A stretch of DNA of 64,000 bases. It comes from Cerioporus squamosus (Eukaryota; Basidiomycota; Agaricomycetes; Polyporales; Polyporaceae). Shown here one piece after another: positions 36,062-47,242 of the stretch (position 1 is the stretch's first letter; the number at the start of each line of letters is the position of its first letter). The notes under the pieces are model-generated. The model had not been told where the DNA came from and made no database searches. It saw only the letters and a list, made by a program, of their open reading frames with translations. The translations under genes and the position numbers were made by a program. The DNA is taken from NCBI GenBank assembly GCA_022592435.1, contig JABYQS010000004.1, forward strand, positions 556,544-620,543, in the 5' to 3' direction.

Positions 36062-37734
36062 GCATGCTCAGCCACGGTTCAACTTCCTGCGGCTGCGTTA
36101 TCTGCATGCAAGGACGTCAACCACGAATGGCGCGGACGTACCCAAAAGCCTGAGAACACGACGTGGCCACAGCGCGCTGGCACAACATTTGCGGAGGACA
36201 AGCCTCAGCAACAGTCACTCGTCCAATCTGCCCTAGCAAGAGCAGACGGCGAGACGTCGCCTGCGTCCCGGTACGCCTGCTGAGTCTCGGTTAGTGAGTA
36301 TTCAGTGACTTGGAGTCGAGGTGCACATCTGACTTACCTCCTCCACCTGCAGGCGAATCTTGCAAACCTTCGCGTCAGATTGCCTCGGGCTTTCGGCTAC
36401 CGAGCGTCCTGACTCGACGCTTGAATCGTCGGGCAGTCGGGACATCTGGAAGATGAGCTCGGCAGAGAATCAAGCAGGAGTTATGTCCACTCACCGCCTC
36501 CGAGTCGGTGACCGAGTCTGTTCGCGGGCTGTTGATCAGATCTGGCGCAGTTTTCCATCGCGAACGCATCAACGTTCGGCCGGGAGCTCGCGGCTGCAAC
36601 CCTCCTGTAAGCTGCGCGAACGCCGACGATCCCGTCGAGGTACAGAGCTTGAAACACCTATCTGACTGGTGAATCCCGGCCCTGCCACATTTCTCCCGTG
36701 CACAGTCACGTCTCGGCTTCCCGCGCGCCGATCTAGCCTGACCGTGAGGCTGCGGACATCGAGCGCGACTCGAAGCAACAAGGACCTACCTTGAAGGCCG
36801 GAGAACTCGACACGGCCACTCCGCGAGCATGCTCGTCTGGGCTTGACAATCGTCAACACATACGGAGGACATCATTGGTGATGGTCTCTCGCCCACGGCG
36901 CGGCGTCGGACGCCTTGCAAGAGCAGACAGCAACTTCCAGGTTGTGTACCGGTCTGAACTGTTGCGCGAGCCAAGGTTAGTGAAATCATTTGTACACGCC
37001 TCACGCGTCTGATATACCTCGTCCCTCCATTGACCTGCCGGCGGCCTCGCGTACTCGGACGCTTCTTTGTCTTGACGGACGCTTATCTGCACAGTCAGCT
37101 CGCCATACACACAGCCGGACGAACAGAACGACGCCGACTCACCGCCTCTACGTCCCTGCTAGTTCCGGGTACACGGCGAGTGCGTCTCCAAGGGTGCGCC
37201 GGCACGAGGTCAGTCATGCCTGGATAGGGACAAGCTCGTGATAGTGCGCACTCACCAGGCATGCAGAAGCGATCTTGACTTACTGATACCTTGTCTCTTC
37301 CAGCCGCGATCCGAGCACAACTACGTCGATGTCTATATCAGTCGAGTCAGCGTACAATATCGGGAGCTGGCTGGAACATATCCTTCACATACCTAGCCGC
37401 AGACACCGGCGACCGGTAGCCGTCTGTAACATGGATTAATCAAGTGAGTATGGGATCTTCATCGTGTCTCGGATACTTGATGTACCTTCTATGATAGCCT
37501 GTGGCTCTCCGTGTGGCCGTTCTGTGTACGCATGTCGCAGCGACAGCACTCGGCACCTGGTGCAGCCGAATCGGATTGTTCTGGCAGGCCGCCCGTACAA
37601 TAACACTGCTAGTTCAAGATTGCGATCCACCGCACACAAAGACTTGACGCACCTTTTCTCCACGCGGGAGGCCCCTCACGATGACGCGGGGTCACGGAAC
37701 CTCGGCTGAAGGCTACAAGTGCAGCAGTGGGTAC

Positions 37735-38540
37735 TCAGGAACATGTCGCACCGATCGCGACGTTCGGGTTGAGGTACCTGGTGGACCGGTCAGTCCTTTC
37801 CGGTTGGTACAAGGAAGCGAGACGATACTGACGTACCTGAGTAGTCCGTGGCGAACTGAAGCTCCGGAAGCCGTGTCGGGAGGCGATTCTAGACACAATT
37901 GCGCTGTCATGACTCATCAATGGCACAGTCAACCCATTCACATGACGCACCTGCTGCGGGACAAGTTCTCTCTGCTTCGCTTGCATTGCGAGAGCCGCGG
38001 AGGGAGTAGACGGAAGGACCGAAGACGACCGCATAGGTGGCTACATAAGCTGGGGCCTAGACAGTAGCGAAACGTGAGTTGCCGGTAAATCCATGCTTGG
38101 GACTCAAGATTGATGCTCACCAAGTGAGTACCATCGCCTTTGCAGAGTATGCATGGCCAAGATGGTTTTGAACTAGGATAGTTGTCGTGTAAGAGCAGAG
38201 CCTGTATCTTCGTCACTGTCAATCCGAGGAACCTCGCTGGAAGGCAGCGAGGGTGAACATACCGGGGTGTCAGCAAGTGTCGACATTCCGGCACTGGATA
38301 AACTGGACCTAACCGGAGCCATGATGTCAGTGAACAGTCCAGGTACCCAAGGGAAGGGGACAAGTGACTTACCAGACGACCACAAACCTGCGGGAGTCGG
38401 GACGAATAACTTGAAGTCATGTGCGGTACAGGGTGCGGAGACGAGAACATCAAAGCAGCGCGAATGCGGCGTAAAGCTTTGCAAGCAGGGATCATGTCGA
38501 GAACTTGAGATGCCGGATGGGTGAGGAGAGGAGGGCACAT
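37735..38540 (-). CDS. Putative intron-rich orphan gene A, unit 1
   Basis: A TATATATA box near 38579 (minus strand) precedes exon-like blocks with good splice ends. Joined, they read CTAHDFKLFVPTPAGLWSSG | PVYPVPECRHLLTP..ILCKGDGTHL | APAYVATYAVVFGPSVYSLR..CPAA | AQLCLESPPDTASGASVRHG | RYLNPNVAIGATCS and a stop at 37735. The introns are about 64, 64, 47 and 59 bp; those joining the first two blocks and the last two have CTGAC branch motifs. The start codon is not resolved, as no ATG is in frame in the first block. No family is recognised. Further donor-like sites continue downstream to about 36330, so the model may be incomplete. Confidence 0.35.
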
Positions 38541-39372
38541 GGGAGGGATGAGTGTCGGAGAGGACGAAGAGAGGACAGTATATATACCCACCAGGGATCT
38601 GTCCGGCTCGGAAACACCGAGAGACTCCTAATGCACATGACGAAAGCTTCCGAAGCTCTGAAAAACGAATGTGAGGTGACTTGCTGGCGGACCAACCAGG
38701 ATGCGACAGCGCGAGCTCGGATACGGGAAGGTGGGTTACTAGTGGATCCGGGGTGCGGAAGATACAGATGTTCCAAGCATTAGCGTGTGTTGCGACGCTC
38801 GCAAATTCAAGGGCGCTGATCGCCTAAGTGAGCGCTCCACGCTGCATCAATTGAAGTGGCTTGGGAACACGGAGAGGCTGAGAATGCTGAGGAAGTGGAT
38901 GTAGCGGATGCAGAGAACTGGAGTGCATTCCTGTGTATCTCCTGACTCCTGTATGTCAGTGAGCATCGAGGAAGGTGTTCGTCCTCGCTTACTCTAGGCT
39001 AGGCCCTGGCATGGACTCGGTATGGCTGCGTGTAGTATGACCATGCATATGTCTCAATCTAGGAAAGGAGTCAGTCGGGAGAACTTGAAGTGTGGACAGA
39101 CAGGCTTACGGTCTGAGCATGTTGCAAATAAAAAGTCTGTACACCCTATAGTAGCATCCTAGGACATGCTGAGGTGGCTGCAGCACACGTAGTTGTACTT
39201 GTACACCGTGTACGGAGGGTGAGAGGTAGTGGAAGGCCGCTCAGATCCAGATCTGTGCAAGGCGTAGTGGTCTAGCGCCGAGTAGCGCTGCCCGATTCGG
39301 ACTTGCTTCCGAAGTTCGCTCTCGCATTTTCGCTCTGACTCTCTTCTATCTCACCTTCTAGCTAGCTCGAAC

Positions 39373-40514
39373 ATGGTATTTTCTGGCACTGAATATTAGA
39401 ACCAAGTATCCAAGGCTCTGTTCAATGTCGCCAATCGCGATCTGAGCTCAGTACTGGCAGAGCGCGGTGGCACCGTCCTGCGTGTTGCTCTCGCCTGAAC
39501 TGGGTAAGTTTTCCTATTCCACTTTCCATTGCACTGCGCTTTTGACCCTGTGTCTGTACTGAAGCATGTATTCTGCTCAGGATTTTGGTCTGTAGTTGAC
39601 ACTGACTGCATGGTAGTTGTGGCAGCGGATACCTTGAAGTACCGGGCGTAAGTCATAACACATTATGTGAGCGTGACGACAGGCTACAGACTAGATGTGC
39701 CTGTGAAGTGCTGCAGATCTGACAGGATGAGGGTGCGGCCTTGGCAGCCTAGGCTCTCGGCTGCGGTTAGTGTCCCGAGCGCGCAGATAGGCTGCTGCCA
39801 GCCCCACGACCCGATCAAAACGGCTCAACCCAGAGGGCACACCAGTATCTCCCTGTACTGCGAGTCCCACACAACGCAGCTATGTATGCGCATACGCGTA
39901 TACTAAGACTGGTATACCAGAACACTCAGGAGCTGGAGCCTCAGCTTGGGTCCCATCATAATCATGCCCGCTGGGTTTAACCACCCGACGGCAGGCAAAG
40001 CGAGGGCGATGCTCGCGCAAGCTGGGCGAGGCGGAGACGATGATGTACTTATCGCCGCAATCTATGAGAGCCGTGTTGATGCGGACGGAGTTCGGTGAGT
40101 TGTGGTCAGAAAGTCGTCTATTGTCCACACTACATTGCAGAGCATCTATCTGATCCTACCCGGCCGGTAGTCACCACACGGCCTATAGTATCCGGCGAGC
40201 GGTTTGCAAGCCATCTATGCCATGCTCCGGCTGCACAGAGACTCAGAGAGCCCTGCCCGCGATCCGAAGACCGATCTCAGCCGCGCATCCCGGAACCTGC
40301 TTCCGACCGCGCCCCATCACTGGCACATTTACCTACCATAGCGACACGCGGCATGGTCCCGTTCCCCTCTGAGGGCCACGACGTCCTCCAGCCCTTCGAG
40401 TCTCTGCTCGCCACCACTTGCAACAATGCGGACTCAACTGCGCTTCTGTCTGCGGCTGCTCACGGTCCTCCTCCGTCTGGCTTTGCAGTAACTCGTATCC
40501 TGCTGGAAGAGTAG
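39373..40514 (+). CDS. Putative intron-rich orphan gene B, unit 1
   Basis: After a C/T-rich stretch (39318-39362) an ATG is followed at once by a GTATTT donor. Joining at CTCAG gives MYWQSAVAPSCVLLSPELG and, across a second intron (GTAAGTTTTC..CTCAG), GFWSVVDTDCMVVVAADTLK. A later block reads VLIAAIYESRVDADGV before GTGAGT (40095). The last block ends GFAVTRILLEE with TAG at 40512-40514. The joins in the middle (39650-39960) could not be solved, and the unit 1 copy seems frame-shifted near 40005. No family is recognised. Confidence 0.33.
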
Positions 40515-41285
40515 GCATTCCTGTAGAAAAAGGTGAGCTCCATGTTATGCAGCTTCTCAATGCCGCCTGAGACGTCCCTCCTAGGTGATCAGTCACGGAG
40601 TTAGCTAGCGACCTGTTCGTCACCTACGCACCGGGTACGAACACGGATACTCCTCCCGCCGCGCACATCTCGGACGATACCGGCAGCTCTCAGAGTCAAT
40701 GCGGAGAACGTACCTTCCCGCTACTCGCAACACTGGCGAGTCTGATTATCGGCATGAGCTCGCGGCGTGGTTGTATCCTGCGACGCCTCGGGCGCGAGCC
40801 GTATGAGCTCGCGAAGCGGCCGCTCTGAGCTTCCTGGTTGCAAGATTGACCTACCTGTGAGTGCATTCAAGTTGCCCGGGAGGACGAGCCGGACGAGAGG
40901 GTACAATGTACGTACCTGATTGTCGCTAGCGAGATGTACTTACTGATTGCACAACCTACCTTGCAGGGTGCGTCTGGAGCATGTCTGCGGTACGCTTCAG
41001 CCTGTTTTGCGACATGGTATAGCTGTTGACCTGCTCGCCGATCCAGGGACCTACCTTCTGACATGATGCGGCTCCAAGCGCGACTGTCCGAACCGACTGT
41101 CAGAGCTCGACGGGAATGCGCTCTCCGAGTCGGCAATGCTGACAGGACCTGGGAAGGTACGTACCTGCGCTCTGTATCGCTCTTCCGAGGCCAGCTGTAT
41201 GACCTACCTCGTGCACAGCTCGCACGGATGCCGCTGTCCGCTAGAAAGGTCCACTTCAGCCTGTCTCCTGCCGGCATACAGCCAC

Positions 41286-41954
41286 TTACCTGCGCGCACA
41301 TCCTAGTGTTGCTGCCATCTGGGCTGCAGATGTGCACTCTGGCGGCTTGGCTACTGGCGAAGCTCGATGGGAACGGACCTTTTGACACCGAGTGCGCAAT
41401 GCTGACTTACAGATGGATGCCTCGGCGGCGGCGGCGCGTGAAGAGCCCTCTACGCAGTGTTTGCGTGCTTGCTTCTTCAACCAGGCATGCGGCTCCAAAT
41501 TTGAAGGAGGTCCCCAAGGCACAGCGAGCAAGTTCCGTGGCTTACCTGTGAGTACTTCTCGTTTCCCTCCCGCTTCATGGCTCAGCAGTGCGTAAAGCGC
41601 GTCGCTCGGAGGTGGCGGCGCGATGCGACGGTCTTGGACGCACAGGAAGCGGCCATCTTGTGTCCCGCGCGGTGGGTGTCGCATCAAAAGCAGGTGCACG
41701 TCGAGTTTGACGTTCGACGAGCGTGCAGCAGGGCGGTGGTGGCGGGAGGCAAGACGCGCGACGCGCCGCGAGACACGAGATCGCGAAGTCCGCTGCCTGC
41801 GCGCCCGTGCTCGGAGAGCGTTTTCGAGGGTCGTACGCCCGCGTTCCTCTGCTTGGCTGCGGGCGGGAGCTTGGGTGGAATTGTATATAGCCTGTACTAC
41901 GTAGTCCGAAATCCGAATGCAGCTGTCCAAGCCTGTGGCGAGCCCATCCCGCAC
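41286..41954 (-). CDS. Hypothetical ORF C in unit 1 (orphan)
   Basis: A 222-codon frame from ATG 41954. The middle (VKLDVHLLLMRHPPRG..SDALYALLSHEAGGKREVLT) looks protein-like, the rest is Arg/Ala-rich. A GTAAGC donor-like site (41545) directly follows CACAG inside it, so the frame may really be two exons. Many donor-like hexamers follow downstream to about 40620. No family is recognised. Confidence 0.3.
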   Translation of the reverse strand: MRDGLATGLDSCIRISDYVVQAIYNSTQAPARSQAEERGRTTLENALRARARRQRTSRSRVSRRVARLASRHHRPAARSSNVKLDVHLLLMRHPPRGTQDGRFLCVQDRRIAPPPPSDALYALLSHEAGGKREVLTGKPRNLLAVPWGPPSNLEPHAWLKKQARKHCVEGSSRAAAAEASICKSALRTRCQKVRSHRASPVAKPPECTSAAQMAATLGCARR

Positions 41955-42006
41955 AGAAAGCCACCTCCGGGGCGTACCATCTCAGACACAAGTCCTACTG
42001 CTCTAT

Positions 42007-42312
42007 ATGGCCCCCAACCCACCCTTTCCAATGTTTTTATCGGCGGACTCGACGGGCACCGTCACACGCGAGATCCCGGAGAGGCCGCCAATCCCGCGAA
42101 CAAAATATATTCCGCTGTTACGACACCCGACGCCCCTCGCTCTCTACCTCGGACGCCATGTCCACCGGCGCGTTGCCCGTCCGCATCCGTGGGACACTCC
42201 TGCACCCATGCCAAACGAGCCTGAGGCGAAACCATCACCTCCACCACCCATCCCGATGACCTGCGCTGGAGTGAGAGGCCCGGAAGCATCCATCGACGAC
42301 GGCCCTCGCTGA
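42007..42312 (+). CDS. Chimeric junction ORF, unit 1/2
   Basis: A TATATA box at 41884 precedes ATG 42007. The first 65 or so residues (MAPNPPFPMFLSADSTG, EIPERPPIPRTKYIPLL) look like a genuine first exon of an unknown gene. After the unit junction at 42203/42204 the frame runs antisense through the LDB exon and stops at 42312, giving 101 residues. It is probably the truncated 5' end of a gene cut by the rearrangement. Confidence 0.35.
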   Translation: MAPNPPFPMFLSADSTGTVTREIPERPPIPRTKYIPLLRHPTPLALYLGRHVHRRVARPHPWDTPAPMPNEPEAKPSPPPPIPMTCAGVRGPEASIDDGPR

Positions 42313-43352
42313 GACATGTCTCCGCCAGGATTGAGAGGTGCAGGTGAGGATGCCATGTTGAACTGGGCGTTGTTCATGTTGCTCATCTGCATCCGCGGGA
42401 CGTTATGGGTGAGCTGTGGTTGCATCGGGGGATTCTGGAAGTTCATGAACATGGAGTTGTCGGGGGTCATTTGCGCACGGTTTCCAGTCGGCTGTGGAGG
42501 CATGGGATTACCTGCCAGCGCGCCTGCCATGTTCGGCTGCTGCTGTCCAGACGGCCCCACGTGCTGGGACGAGCCAAGCTGGGATTGCTGGTGTTGGTGT
42601 TGGTGTTGGTGCTGGTGTGGCATCGACATCGAGTTCGCGAACGCGTTGTGTTGCATCGGATGCGTCTGCGGCTGCCCCAGCGTCGACATGAGCTGCTGCC
42701 CGGACGCCGTCCGCGCGTGAGGCGGGAGCCCATTCGCGCCCTGCATCTGTCCCGCCCGGGTCATCGGCAACCCCATGTTATCGGGCGACATACCACCTCC
42801 CTGCGACGACGCCTGCTGGTGCTGCCGCATCTGCATCTGCATCTGCTGCTGCGTCATCCCGCGCATCGCGCTCATGGGAGGCTGCCCGTTCATGCTCATA
42901 CCGCCCCCAATCATCCCTGGCTGCATCCCCGGCATCCCGTGCGCACCTGCCTGTCCCACCATCGGCTGCGGCTGCACGCGTCGGATCGCTTGCATGTTCG
43001 CCCCAGCGAATCCGGCCATGTTCTGGAGCGGGTTCGGCGCGAGACCGGCCATGTGAGAGGGACCCGCGCCTCCAGCGGGGTTCAGCGCGGGGCCGTTGGG
43101 GTGCTGGCCCATGTACACCGGGCGACGGCCTGGCTGCATATTGAGAGGGTAGTTGGGATTGGGGGCGCCTGGCTGACCGCCCATGATTCCGAGACCGGGG
43201 TTCCCGCCTTGGCTATTTTGAAGAAGGCCCATGTTATGCGGCATGGTTTGCTGACCTGGCTGTGGTTGTGGTGGCATAAACTGCTGGCCCATGAGGCCCT
43301 GGTGCATGTTGGGAACCCCTCCACGGAGCATGTCGGGGTGAGGAACGTTCAT
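42144..43352 (-). pseudogene. Truncated LDB gene copy 2 (N-terminal part only)
   Basis: Starts MNVPHPDMLRGG like the intact gene and keeps its upstream region. It matches the first 383 or so residues, then at the unit junction runs into 19 foreign residues (VSHGCGRATRRWTWRPR) and stops at 42144. The LIM-binding domain and nuclear-signal tail are missing. If expressed, it would give a 402-residue low-complexity protein. A functional role is possible but not shown. Confidence 0.8.
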
Positions 43353-44727
43353 GACGAGGCTCGGATAGTGAGAAGTTCACCGACGCGAGGGCCAGGATGT
43401 GGTGTCGCATGCAGGAGACAGAAGACAAACCACCACAGGGAGACGTCAAAATCAGCCGCAGAGAATTCGGCAGTGCCGCGGGAGATGGCGGTGGAGGGAT
43501 GTAAGGGCGTCGAGGACGTCGAGGGCGACGAGGAGGAAGGGAAAGTTGAGTCGCGTTGTACTCACACGCTTGAGCGACGGCACTGCTTCCACGCCACGAG
43601 CCCATCGCCTGCCCCGATTTCCCCGCATCTCGTCCCGACTCTGCCCTCTTTCCCTCTCGTCTTTGTCTGTTCGTCTCTCAGATGCGTTCGCGATGGCTGT
43701 TGCTCAGCATTGCGATTGCATTCGCGGTGGTACTTCCGCGACGCGTATCGGCGAGCGCCGACACCGTCCCGGCCCCGGATGCCGCGTCCTCTGCTCTCTG
43801 CCCTCTGCTCTCTCGGTCGCCTACTCTCGGTCGCCACCGCTGACGCCCCGATCCCGCCCCGTGCTCAAGAGCTCTCATTGGCTGCTGTCCCGTTCTCGAC
43901 ACCGTCGACGCCCACTCGCGGCCTCCTCAGGACAAACTCAAGACACACTCAATGCACGCTGTAGTAAGCACTTCAATGATTATTGACTTCGAACTCCCTA
44001 TGTTCCGCGCCTTCTGTGGTAGCACAAAGCAAACTCCCAGAAATGCGACTGTCCCACATCTCAGGTACGTTTGTGTCCCCCTCCGCAAAGCTTCGCAATC
44101 GCACCATTCGCTGCTGATAGCTCAGCCTCACGCCTTCCAGCCCGCCCCGCGCGAGCGCGCAGACCGCATTCTCCCCCCGCCAAGAAACAACCCGGGTCGC
44201 GCCAGCCGCATCCCATGTCCCGCGCCATCGGAGACATCTCAATACGCTTCCAGAGCATCCTGTGCGACGTTGGCGGTGGTCTGTATGGCGGTCTGCGATC
44301 CCACTACAAGACGGCCGTGCGCTCTACATCGCGGCGGCAGAACTCGCACCCCCGACCGCAGATGGCAATGCACACACGCGCAACCGTGCGCGTTCGATAG
44401 CCACACACTATACGAACCTGGTGGGACGCTTCTTGTGCGTATCGGACGACTTCACGTCGCTCCAGCCTCGAAATACCGCCCGCCCGCTCACATCTTCGCA
44501 GATATCTTCCCCCGCAGAGCTCCAGACGCGTCCTAACACAGCGTCGAGACACGTCTGCACCTCCCCGGGACTGTACGATGCGGGTCCGCGCCAGTCCGCG
44601 GAGGTCGAACATCGCGGCGGCATCGCGATTTCATCGCTCTTCACCAGCATCGACTCGACCTCTGCCAGCCCACGCGCCCGTCCTGCCCTATATTTGAGCT
44701 GAGGAGCACGTCATAGGCTCATCTCGC

Positions 44728-46080
44728 ACTCTCCGCGACGCCCGTACAGACGCTCAGACGTCCAGCAATCGCCGGACGACGACCGCGCGCGCTCGCCCCT
44801 GCCCCGCACAAAACGGCCTGTATCTCGCTCAACCGAAGCCCAATCGCGCTCAAACCACCGCTCCCGGGACGCTCTGAACAGTCCCTGTCGACGCCACACG
44901 CTTGGACGCCGCTCTGCGCTGGTCTTAAAATCGCTCTGGAACGCGATTTCATTGCACTTCGCGCCCACAGCCGACTCGCGACGGCTCTCACTCCTCGACC
45001 TCGTCCCCGATCGCCGCGAAACTCTGGCAGCGAGCCAGCATGGTCTTAGAGACCACGTCCGATGCGTCGTCGCGTCCGTCAGACGCATCCGAAAATCCGC
45101 TCGTCGGGCGAAACTCGACCGCGCTCCCGCACAGAACCGGCTCTAGCTCGCGCAACTGGGCCCCGACCGCGCTCAAATCGAGTCTTCCGGAACGTACTGA
45201 ACACCCCCCATTGACTCCACATGCTCGCCAGCCGGTATGCGCAGGTCTCAAAATCGCTCGAGAACGCGATTTCATTGCGATTTCGGTCTGCTGCGTCTCG
45301 CCGCCGCTCTCCCGCCTCGACCGCGCAACCGATCGCCGCGAAACTTCGCAGACGAGCTGACATGGTCCGATAGACCGTGTGCGATGCGGCTTCGCGTCCG
45401 TCAGACACATTCAACAAAGTCTGCTCGTCGGGCGAGGTCGCCCGCGGCCCCGCACAGACCCGGCTCTATCTCGCGCAACTGGGCATCGACCGCACTCGAA
45501 CCACCTCTCCCGGGACGCGTTGAACAGTCCGCATTGACTGCGCACGCTCGCCAGCCGCTCCGCTCGGATCTCAAAATCGCTCGAAAGTGCGATTTCATTG
45601 CATGGCTCGGCCGACTCCGTCTCGCGACCGTCCTCCCGCCTCGACCTCGCAGCCGATCGCCGCAAAACTCGGGGAGGCAGTCGGTGTGGTCCTGCAGACC
45701 ACGTCCGGTGCGTTTTTGCGTCCGTCAGACGCAGTCGAACATCCGCCCGTCGGGCGAGAGCCGACCGCGATCCCTCACAGAACCCGCTATATCTCGCACG
45801 ACCGGACACCGACCGCGCGCTCCAGTCAAGTCTCCCGGAAGGTACTGAACAGCTGAACAGTCCCCCCTCGACTCCACACGCTCGCCAGCCGCTACGCTCG
45901 GATCTCAACTTCGCTCGCAAGTGCGAAATTCAGAATCATTGCATGCTTGGCCCGACTCCGTCTCGCGACCGCCCTCACTCGTCCACCGCGCGGCCGATCG
46001 CGGCGAAACTCGGGCAGCAAGTCGGTGTGGTCCTAGAGACCACGTCCGATGCGTCGTCGGGCCCGTCTGGCGGGTTACAA
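44728..46080. repeat. 320-335 bp tandem repeats with conserved dyad, unit 2
   Basis: Same array as at 33560 in the second long unit. Dyads lie at about 44928, 45250, 45574 and 45910. The array ends differently: this copy has GTCTGGCGGGTTACAAA where unit 1 has a short GTA, just before TTCTCTTTGGGG. Confidence 0.78.
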
Positions 46081-46621
46081 AATTCTCTTTGGGGATAGGG
46101 TCGCCCTGGGGTGCGATCAGCGAACTCGTGAGTCCGGCCGAGGGCGCGAGCGCCGTGATACGAGACTGATTTGGGATGTTCTGTAGAGCACCGTGCGCGG
46201 CTGTGCTACGATGGGTGAGCCCTGGGTCGGCCGGTGTTCGAGGTCGGCGGGGTGAGGGCGCGAGGACGACACCCCATCGAGCTCGAGCTACCGGCCGGCA
46301 GGGCTGCGAGCGCTCATGGACAGCTCGCGGAGTACGTCAGATGTGCCGGGAGAGGCGTCGTGCAGCCTCTGCGAAGCGAGGCGTTCCGAATCTGCTCGAC
46401 GAACAGCAGGTAAGCTGTCCCTGCTTCTCTCACCGCAGATGCACTCACACCACGCTATAGCAGAGCCGCCGAACGAAGGCAACTGCGCAGCACGTCTCTC
46501 CGGCCGGGAGGACCTCAGAGACGATGCACACGATCACAGCGGTGTGCGACGGGGCCTCGTAGATACTGATGTACGAAGAGGAGACAGGCGGTCAATGCTC
46601 ACGACGTACCCGGTCTTGTGT

Positions 46622-47242
46622 TCAGCCGGAAACACCGTCGTCTTGCTCGACCTCGTCTGATATGGCGTCTTTCCATTGTGCGTCGGGTGCGTTTTGTGTG
46701 CGGCGAGTCCTGATCAACAGCTGGGCCGCGAACAGCGCTGGTGAGTGCTCTGTCTCGTCGTGTGCCAGCGCGACTTTGACGTACCGTGCACAGTCGTCTC
46801 GGGCGAGTCTTGCGGCCAGCAGCATCCCCCTGCCTTCATCAGAACTCAAAGCAGGCCGGCGCTGCTGCGACTGACATCGTCCGACGCACGACACTGCATG
46901 AGGCGACGTACCTTCGTCCCGCTGGCATCCTTGAACGTATGCAAGACAGGAGACTCGGAGTCTCCGGGCTTCTAACACTGTGCACTGGCGTGTATTCGGC
47001 CAGCGTACCCTGAGACTGGCGGAAGTCTGGGAAGAGAGCGGTGAGTGTACTAGACTGGTGCGTGTGCGACGGCGGAACTCACAGCTCGCAATGTCACAGT
47101 TCTCAGGCCATGCACACGTCTCGACGGCCGGCTGGAAGCGAGCGACCTTCGACTCCTTGTAGCCACTGGCAGCTGCGTCAACGCCGAAGAACCGTGCAGG
47201 TCCCAGACGCAGCGCGCGTACCGCAACCCGGTCCTGAGACAC
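46622..47242 (-). CDS. Hypothetical ORF in unit 2 (orphan)
   Basis: Second copy of the 206-codon frame at 35441, with an unchanged protein sequence. The same reservations apply: no family, possibly an exon of a longer transcript. Confidence 0.28.
   Translation of the reverse strand: MSQDRVAVRALRLGPARFFGVDAAASGYKESKVARFQPAVETCAWPENCDIASCEFRRRTRTSLVHSPLSSQTSASLRVRWPNTRQCTVLEARRLRVSCLAYVQGCQRDEGTSPHAVSCVGRCQSQQRRPALSSDEGRGMLLAARLARDDCARYVKVALAHDETEHSPALFAAQLLIRTRRTQNAPDAQWKDAISDEVEQDDGVSG

Larger units (their letters stand above)
31036..42203. repeat. Tandem segmental repeat, unit 1 (11,168 bp)
   Basis: From 31036 the sequence matches 42204 onward and again 53399 onward. The left border lies inside the LDB exon; only a short ctcctg string is shared to its left. 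The right border joins directly to the next unit. Identity to unit 2 looks near 99%, with scattered substitutions and small indels, including 13 extra bases in unit 2 near 46070. Contents in order: LDB 5' coding half, its upstream region, four 320-335 bp repeats, orphan intron-dense sequence, and the first exon of an unknown plus-strand gene. Confidence 0.95.

Noticed and set aside
42405..43964. 519-codon plus-strand open frame (also 446 codons at 53600 and 262 at 31237)
   Set aside because: It is the antisense of the LDB low-complexity exon and its upstream region. The composition is His/Arg/Leu repeats with no motif, and the length follows from the GC-rich sense frame.
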